Notes under the pieces: generated by a model
The model's input: the letters and a program-made list of their open reading frames with translations, nothing else
Told to the model about the DNA's origin: nothing
The model's database searches: none
Translations under genes and position numbers: made by a program
Shown here: piece by piece, positions 59,303 through 64,000 of the stretch
Position numbering within the stretch: the stretch's first letter is position 1
How the letters are laid out: every line of letters begins with the position of its first letter
Source: DASVCN01 sp040905665
GTDB lineage: Bacteria > Deinococcota > Deinococci > Deinococcales > Trueperaceae
NCBI GenBank assembly: GCA_040905665.1
Contig: JBBDRD010000037.1
Location: forward strand, 1-64,000
DNA: 64,000 bases
Direction of reading: 5' to 3'

Positions 59303-60202
59303 ATGGCTGGCGACTCAACAGATGAAAGGACGGAGGCTTTGACTACCTCGACCGTTCCTACAAAGAAGGCGGGGCGGAAGCAACGTTCCAAACTCTTCCA
59401 GAATCAACTGGCCCGCATCGGTTTGATCGGCATTGGGCTAATGCTGCTAATTGCATTCTTCGGCCCCGCGCTCACGCCACACGATCCGTTCAAGCAGGAT
59501 CTCTTCAATAGGCTGCAAGCGCCATCTCAGGATTTCCTTCTCGGTACCGATCAGTACGGCCGTGACGTCCTGAGCAGAACCTTGATGGGTACTCGATACT
59601 CGCTACTCATTGGCTTCTCCTCGGCGCTCGCTGCCTTCTTGATCGGTACAGCACTTGGCGTTCTTAGCGGATACGTGGGCGGCAGACTCGATCAGGTAAT
59701 GGTCGAGGTCGTCAACGTCATGATGATCTTTCCGGGAATCTTGTTGGGCATCCTCATCGTTGCGGTTCTGGGATCGAGCTTTACGAACCTGATTTTTACG
59801 ATCACGCTTATTCTCATCCCCCGTTTCGTGCGAGTGAGCCGAGGCATAGCGATCACTTTGAAAGAGCGGGACTTCATTTTGGCGGCAGAAGCTCTGGGAC
59901 AAAAGAGGACTCGTGTAATGGCGCAACACGTGCTGCCCAACTTGGTATCCGAGGTTCTCGTGATGGCTACGCTATGGACCTCGACTGCGATATTGGCCGA
60001 GGCAGGTCTCAGCTTCCTGGGGCTGGGGATACAGCCGCCGCTACCGAGTTGGGGCGGAATGATACGCGACGGGATCGATATCATCCAACGTGCGCCCTGG
60101 CTTTCGGTCTATCCAGGCCTGGCGATCCTCATCACAGTACTGAGCCTCAACCTCATCGGCGACGGAGTGAGAGATGCAATCGACCCACGCCTCTCCAACT
60201 AG
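59303..60202 (+). CDS. Dipeptide-type ABC permease (DppC family)
   Basis: Partner permease, 299 residues. A polar N-terminus (about 1-35) precedes RIGLIGIGLMLLIAFFGPALTPHDPFKQD. The DFLLGTDQYGRDVLSRTLMGTRYSLLIG stretch and EAA loop EALGQKRTRVMAQHVLPNLVSEVLV are typical. Its ATG immediately follows the TGA of the DppB-type gene. It is convergent with the RidA-family gene. Confidence 0.92.
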   Translation: MAGDSTDERTEALTTSTVPTKKAGRKQRSKLFQNQLARIGLIGIGLMLLIAFFGPALTPHDPFKQDLFNRLQAPSQDFLLGTDQYGRDVLSRTLMGTRYSLLIGFSSALAAFLIGTALGVLSGYVGGRLDQVMVEVVNVMMIFPGILLGILIVAVLGSSFTNLIFTITLILIPRFVRVSRGIAITLKERDFILAAEALGQKRTRVMAQHVLPNLVSEVLVMATLWTSTAILAEAGLSFLGLGIQPPLPSWGGMIRDGIDIIQRAPWLSVYPGLAILITVLSLNLIGDGVRDAIDPRLSN

Positions 60203-60287
60203 CGGCTTGAGGCGCTGCTGCCCGTCTGCCTGGCCGCCTGTCATGGTCAGGAAACCGCAGGTGGGTCAGTCGTCGCAGAACAAAAGG

Positions 60288-60746
60288 TCAGGCTAGTTCG
60301 AAGATGAACTCGATTTCGACAGGAATATTGAAGGGAAGAATGCTGGTACCGATCGCTGATCGAGCATGCCGGCCGCGATCACCGAAGACATCGACCATGA
60401 AGTCCGACGCACCATTGATGACGAACGGCTGGCGATAGAACTGTGGAGCGCTCGCAACGAATCCAAGGAGCTTCACGACTCGCGATATCTTGTCTAGGTC
60501 TCCCAAGGCGGCTTGCAGCGCCCCCAATGCATTGATAGCGCAAACGCGAGCTGCGTCATAGGCCTCGGCCTCGCTCACCTCGCGTCCAACCACGCCCTGG
60601 TAGAGCGGTTTCCCATTCTCCAATGGACCCTGGCCCGAAACGAAGACCAGACTGCCGGAAACGACAAGGCTCTCGAAATTGGCAACGGGCTTCGAAGGCA
60701 TCGGAAGCCGCACTCCCATATCCTTGAGCCGCTGCTCTACCCTCAT
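60288..60746 (-). CDS. RidA/YjgF-family protein
   Basis: Trimeric RidA-superfamily protein, 152 residues. Typical stretches: NFESLVVSGSLVFVSGQGPLENGKPLYQGVVGREVSEAEAYDAARVCAINALGAL, and GRHARSAIGTSILPFNIPVEIEFIFELA, where the conserved Arg lies in RSAIG. Members hydrolyse reactive enamine/imine intermediates from PLP enzymes or act in amine catabolism. The nearby class III aminotransferase makes that link reasonable. It is longer at the N-terminus than archetypal RidA (about 128). The 205-base gap to the next gene shows no recognised feature. Confidence 0.9.
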   Translation of the reverse strand: MRVEQRLKDMGVRLPMPSKPVANFESLVVSGSLVFVSGQGPLENGKPLYQGVVGREVSEAEAYDAARVCAINALGALQAALGDLDKISRVVKLLGFVASAPQFYRQPFVINGASDFMVDVFGDRGRHARSAIGTSILPFNIPVEIEFIFELA

Positions 60747-60951
60747 TGAATGGCTCTGAGCTGAACCCAGCCTAATGAATAGATCATTCTTTCTCCTCCA
60801 CCATGGTAATTCGAGAGGCCGTTGACGTCACCATCTTCTAATGGCACTGATGCGTTCTCCCTTCTCCTTGCTCGTCAGAGACTTGCGAACCGAATACCAC
60901 CATCTTCATGAACAGCTCCTCCCGGTCAGCGATGCAAGTGCTCGTTTATCC

Positions 60952-62121
60952 TCACGCAACCCGGTACCTCTGCAACACATCCCAGTCCAGGTCGATGCCC
61001 AACCCCGGCCGGTCAGGGGGCGAGATGACGCCATCCTCGAACTTCAGGTTGTCCTGCGCAAGCTCCTTGCGCAGTGTCTCGAGACAGAGCTGTGGCGGCA
61101 GGTACTCGATGAACGGGCAGTGGGGTGTATTGAAGGCCAGATGGGCGGTAGCAGCGACCGACACGCCGGTCTTCCAGCAGTGCGGAACCACCTGCAGCCC
61201 CCGCTCGGCCGCCATGTCGCATACGCGCTTCGCCTCAGTGAAGCCGCCCACCCGCCCCACATCAGGCTGGACTACTTGAACCTTGCCACGGTCCATAAGC
61301 TCCTCGAACTCCCAGTGGGTAGCGAGCCATTCGCCGGCGGCTATCCGCATGGGAGTCGCCTCGGCAAGCTTGGCGTACTCGTCCAGGCGATCGGTCCAAA
61401 TAGGCGTCTCCAGAAAGAAGACGTCGAACTCCTGCCAATCCCGCACCGTCTCCAGTGCGGTGGCAGCGTCCTCCCACAGGTACTGCACGTCCACCATCAG
61501 GGTCATTGCCGGCCCGACCGCCTGGCGTACGGCGGCGACGATTTCGGTATGGCGCTCGAATGGCTCACGAAGGCCGCTGTGGGCGTAGGGCCCGCTCATC
61601 GTCACCTCGGTCTTCACCGCCTTGAAACCGAGCTCCTTGGCCCGATGCGCCCAGTCGACCAGCGAGTCGCGGTACTCCTCGAAGCTGTCGCCCCCGGGCT
61701 GCAGGGAGGCGTAGGGAATCACGCCCTGCTGCCGCAGGCCACCCAGCATTTCGAAGACCGGCTTGCCCGCCGCTTTGCCGCGAATGTCCCAGAGAGCCAT
61801 ATCGATCGCGCTCATCGCATGGATGACCGCACCACGACGGCCGTTCATGCAGCTGCCCACGTACATCTTTCGCCACAGGCCTTCGCTGTCGAGCGGATCC
61901 TCGCCGATCAGCATGTCGCGAATGCACAAGCCCATGGTGTGAGTACCGGGCGCCTCGATACAGGCTTTGGCGATCCAGGGGTTCACGTCCGCCTCGCCGA
62001 TCCCGGTGATCCCTTCGTCTGTCGTAACCGTGACGATGAAGCTGTCCTGGGCCGACGAAGTGAGCCGGGGGTCGTAGTTGGGGGCCAGCAGCACGTGGCA
62101 GGATACGTCTTTGATCTTCAC
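60952..62121 (-). CDS. Enolase-superfamily sugar-acid dehydratase (mandelate racemase type), first
   Basis: Mandelate racemase/muconate lactonizing enzyme family protein, 389 residues. The KxK-like base is in GFKAVKTEVTM. Metal ligands are expected in LMVDVQYLW, FFLETPIW and RIAAGEWL, and the C-terminal His in VVPHCWKTGVSVAATAHLA. AMSAIDMALWDIRGKAAGKP is the classic second signature. Most such enzymes dehydrate sugar acids. GAGGTAAGCGA precedes the GTG start. It is the downstream member of a set with a second enolase-superfamily gene and an M81-type gene. Confidence 0.9.
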   Translation of the reverse strand: MKIKDVSCHVLLAPNYDPRLTSSAQDSFIVTVTTDEGITGIGEADVNPWIAKACIEAPGTHTMGLCIRDMLIGEDPLDSEGLWRKMYVGSCMNGRRGAVIHAMSAIDMALWDIRGKAAGKPVFEMLGGLRQQGVIPYASLQPGGDSFEEYRDSLVDWAHRAKELGFKAVKTEVTMSGPYAHSGLREPFERHTEIVAAVRQAVGPAMTLMVDVQYLWEDAATALETVRDWQEFDVFFLETPIWTDRLDEYAKLAEATPMRIAAGEWLATHWEFEELMDRGKVQVVQPDVGRVGGFTEAKRVCDMAAERGLQVVPHCWKTGVSVAATAHLAFNTPHCPFIEYLPPQLCLETLRKELAQDNLKFEDGVISPPDRPGLGIDLDWDVLQRYRVA

Positions 62122-62130
62122 TCGCTTACC

Positions 62131-63273
62131 TCATCCCGTCATCTGGGGCAGTTTCTCGCCGCGCGTGAACTGCAGCAGCGCTTCAAAGTCCAGGTCGAAT
62201 CCCAGGCCGGGGCCGTCGGGGATCGCCAGCATGCCGTCCTCATCGAGCCGCCAGCGATCCGCGGAGATGTCGTCGATGTAGTGCGAGCCGGTCAAGTACT
62301 CCACGAAGTCGGTGTCATGGAACGCCGACGCGAGCTGCAGGTCGGCCGCCAGGCCCAGGGCCGTATTCCAGCCGTGCGGAATCATCCGCACACCGTTGTC
62401 CTGCGCCATCCAGGCGATGCGCCTCTCCTCGCTGATCCCGCCCACCTTCGTGACGTCCGGCTGAATGATGTCGACCGCCCGGCCCTGGAGCCAGGGGATG
62501 AACGATTGCCGTCGGGTGAGTACCTCGCCGCCGGCAATGGGAATGAGGGCATGCTCGCGCAGCAGGGCATAATCCTCGATCGCATCCGGCTTGAGCGGCT
62601 CCTCGAACCAAGCGACGCCGTGGTGAGAGAGCATCTCGGCTGTGTGCAGAGCCCACTTGTAACCGTGTGGCCAGAAGGCGGCGCTGCCGCCGGCGTCGAC
62701 CATGATGTGCGCCGATTCGCCCACCGTCTCCCTTGCCCGCCTGATTATCTGCTCGTCGAGCTGCGTGCTCTGCCGGCCAAACGGGCCCCAGCCCAGCTTG
62801 AATGCCCTAAAACCGAGTGGCAGGAGTGACTGGAGGTGCTCGGCCAGCGCCTCAGGCTCGCGCATCAGGATAGAGGCGTAGGGTCGGACGCGGTCACGAT
62901 AGCGCCCGCCCAGCAGCCTCCCAATGGACTGCCCCGTAGCCTTGCCCAAGATGTCCCACAGGGCGATGTCAATTGCAGAGATGGCATGGGTGATCGTCCC
63001 CCCACGGCCCAGCCAGAAGGTGTTCTGGTGAAGCTTCTCGCTCACTCGTTCCGGCTCGAGTGCCACCTCGCCAAGGAGCAGCGGCTCCAGCACCTTCAGG
63101 GCAGCACGAACCTGCTCGACGCCGGTGAAGGCACTGCCGTAGCCGATCATGCCTTCGTCGGTCACGACCGCGACGATAGTGTGCACGCAGTCGTCCGGTC
63201 TGAGCTCGTAATCCCAGCCGCCCTCTGGAGTTGCGCCGTGCAGCCCTACCGCCTGAACCTCTCGGATCTTCAC
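62131..63273 (-). CDS. Enolase-superfamily sugar-acid dehydratase (mandelate racemase type), second
   Basis: Second mandelate racemase-type protein, 380 residues, only distantly similar to its neighbour. The Lys region is GFRAFKLGWGPFG; metal ligands in IMVDAGGSA, WFEEPLKP and IAGGEVL; His in MIPHGWNTALGLAADLQLA. Signature ISAIDIALWDILGKATGQS. It begins with GTG overlapping the M81-type gene stop (GTGA). Having two different dehydratase-like enzymes in tandem suggests a pathway for a sugar acid or for two epimers. Confidence 0.9.
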   Translation of the reverse strand: MKIREVQAVGLHGATPEGGWDYELRPDDCVHTIVAVVTDEGMIGYGSAFTGVEQVRAALKVLEPLLLGEVALEPERVSEKLHQNTFWLGRGGTITHAISAIDIALWDILGKATGQSIGRLLGGRYRDRVRPYASILMREPEALAEHLQSLLPLGFRAFKLGWGPFGRQSTQLDEQIIRRARETVGESAHIMVDAGGSAAFWPHGYKWALHTAEMLSHHGVAWFEEPLKPDAIEDYALLREHALIPIAGGEVLTRRQSFIPWLQGRAVDIIQPDVTKVGGISEERRIAWMAQDNGVRMIPHGWNTALGLAADLQLASAFHDTDFVEYLTGSHYIDDISADRWRLDEDGMLAIPDGPGLGFDLDFEALLQFTRGEKLPQMTG

Positions 63274-64000
63274 GGGCTCACCTTTTCGGTCGCACCAGGC
63301 CCGGATCGTGACCGCCGGAATATCCGTGCCTGCGGCTCGAACCTGGCCCCTGGCTCGAGCGGGAACATCGGCCGCCGGCAGCGCTCGTGGCCCAGGCTGG
63401 GCAGGTTGGCGCTTGTGGAACCGGGTGCGTCAACGTTTATCACCCGCTGCGCCCACGCGGCGAAGAAGTGTGGCTGGCAGTGCGGCGACTTGACGACCAC
63501 CGCGTCGAAGCTGCGCGGGTCCTGGTCGTGGGCGAGGAAAAGCGAGCGATCGTAGAGGCTAACCGGGCGGCTCGTCACGATCAGGGTGACGTTCCCCCAC
63601 TCGAGCACCGCCGTGGGCCCGGCTTGCCAGGTGCCACCATGCGACTCGCTCTCGAACTCACCGTCGGAAAACGAGCGCACCCGAGCCACGATCGGCAGGG
63701 GCCTGAACCGAGCCGGATCGAGTGCCCCTCCCACGCTCACCTTTACCTCGGCGTCAACTCCGGCAGTGAAAGCTGCTTCAGCAGCGGCCGGGTCGACGAT
63801 CGGGGCGAGCAACCTGCCGCCGTAGCCCGCCTCATGGAGCGCCCGCAGGACCGCGTTGCTGTCGCCCGAGGCGCCGGAGCTGGTCGCGTCGGCAGCGTCG
63901 GTTAGGATCACCGTTCCAGTGGCGCTCTTCGTCATTTCGACCATCTCGGCGAGACTCACCAGCGGCGCCTGCAGCCGCTTGCGCACCTCCCAGAAGCCTG
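63270..64000 (-). CDS. M81-family (MlrC-like) protein, C-terminal part, cut by window edge
   Basis: The reading frame continues past the right edge, so only the C-terminal about 243 residues are seen. Recognisable MlrC C-terminal domain features: ILTDAADATSSGASGDSNAVLRALHEAGYGG, VDPAAAEAAFTAGVDAEVKVSVGG, GPTAVLEWGNVTLIVTSRPVSLYD and FDAVVVKSPHCQPHFFAAWAQRVINVDAPGSTSANL. It is the second M81 protein in this region and leads the operon with the two enolase-superfamily genes (GTGA overlap). The C-terminal 45 residues are Arg/Pro-rich. Confidence 0.88.
   Translation of the reverse strand, partial: GFWEVRKRLQAPLVSLAEMVEMTKSATGTVILTDAADATSSGASGDSNAVLRALHEAGYGGRLLAPIVDPAAAEAAFTAGVDAEVKVSVGGALDPARFRPLPIVARVRSFSDGEFESESHGGTWQAGPTAVLEWGNVTLIVTSRPVSLYDRSLFLAHDQDPRSFDAVVVKSPHCQPHFFAAWAQRVINVDAPGSTSANLPSLGHERCRRPMFPLEPGARFEPQARIFRRSRSGPGATEKVSP

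Noticed and set aside
1..64000. CRISPR arrays, rRNA, tRNA or prophage
   Set aside because: None was recognised. The tandem arrays have no spacers of constant length between identical repeats, and no phage or cas gene is present.

Overview
The window is a GC-rich bacterial chromosome segment, most likely from the Deinococcota and plausibly Trueperaceae-like. The basis is a Deinococcus-type zinc-ribbon L32 beside a fabHDG-acpP-fabF block, and several genes whose -10 hexamer (TANNNT) lies exactly at -12 to -7 of the start codon. That spacing is the leaderless-mRNA layout known from Deinococcus. No rRNA, tRNA, CRISPR array, transposase or prophage was seen. The lineage is inferred and not proven.

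Layout. (1) 1-5016: rpmF and the type II fatty-acid synthesis genes, then a CsaA-like gene. (2) 5085-12255: a DtxR/MntR-type regulator, murJ, a glycine-zipper stress-type protein, a 2Fe-2S ferredoxin, a DUF892 ferritin-like protein, an aldo/keto reductase and azlCD. (3) 12447-15110: a secreted protein and an MFS transporter. (4) 15151-25100: an FGGY kinase diverging from DeoR-BtpA-M42 peptidase-SGNH hydrolase, recalling the E. coli sgcR-sgcQ-sgcX trio. An ATPase-less peptide-type ABC importer and a second M42 peptidase follow. (5) 25113-30629: rmlB, a redoxin, aroC, a D-2-hydroxyacid dehydrogenase and a proton antiporter. (6) 30690-38951: one long minus-strand operon for hydantoin/ureide-type compounds: IclR regulator, cyclic amidohydrolase, amino-acid-type ABC importer, DapA-family lyase, Asp/Glu/hydantoin racemase and N-carbamoyl amidohydrolase. 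(7) 39117-47310: flavin reductase, a LysE-type remnant, a membrane protein, a RraA-family protein, pxpA, fused pxpBC and a TRAP importer (5-oxoproline use). (8) 47360-64000: more small-molecule catabolism (NAD-dependent epimerase, FAH-family hydrolase, IclR, creatininase family, ABC importer parts, aminotransferase, two M81 proteins, RidA, two enolase-superfamily enzymes). The impression is of a heterotroph scavenging amino acids, peptides, ureides and sugar acids.

The most striking signal is a 671-bp, 100 percent identical, in-frame block (18517-19187 and 24039-24709) inside two M42 peptidase genes whose ends are otherwise diverged. In the block essentially every codon ends in A or C: none ends in T, and only four ATG and one CAG end in G. 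The edges of identity coincide, within a few codons, with the edges of this composition. This looks like gene conversion of a segment with a very unusual mutational or donor history. A second theme is short tandem duplications of 14-17 bp at gene starts and junctions, densest in the ureide operon.
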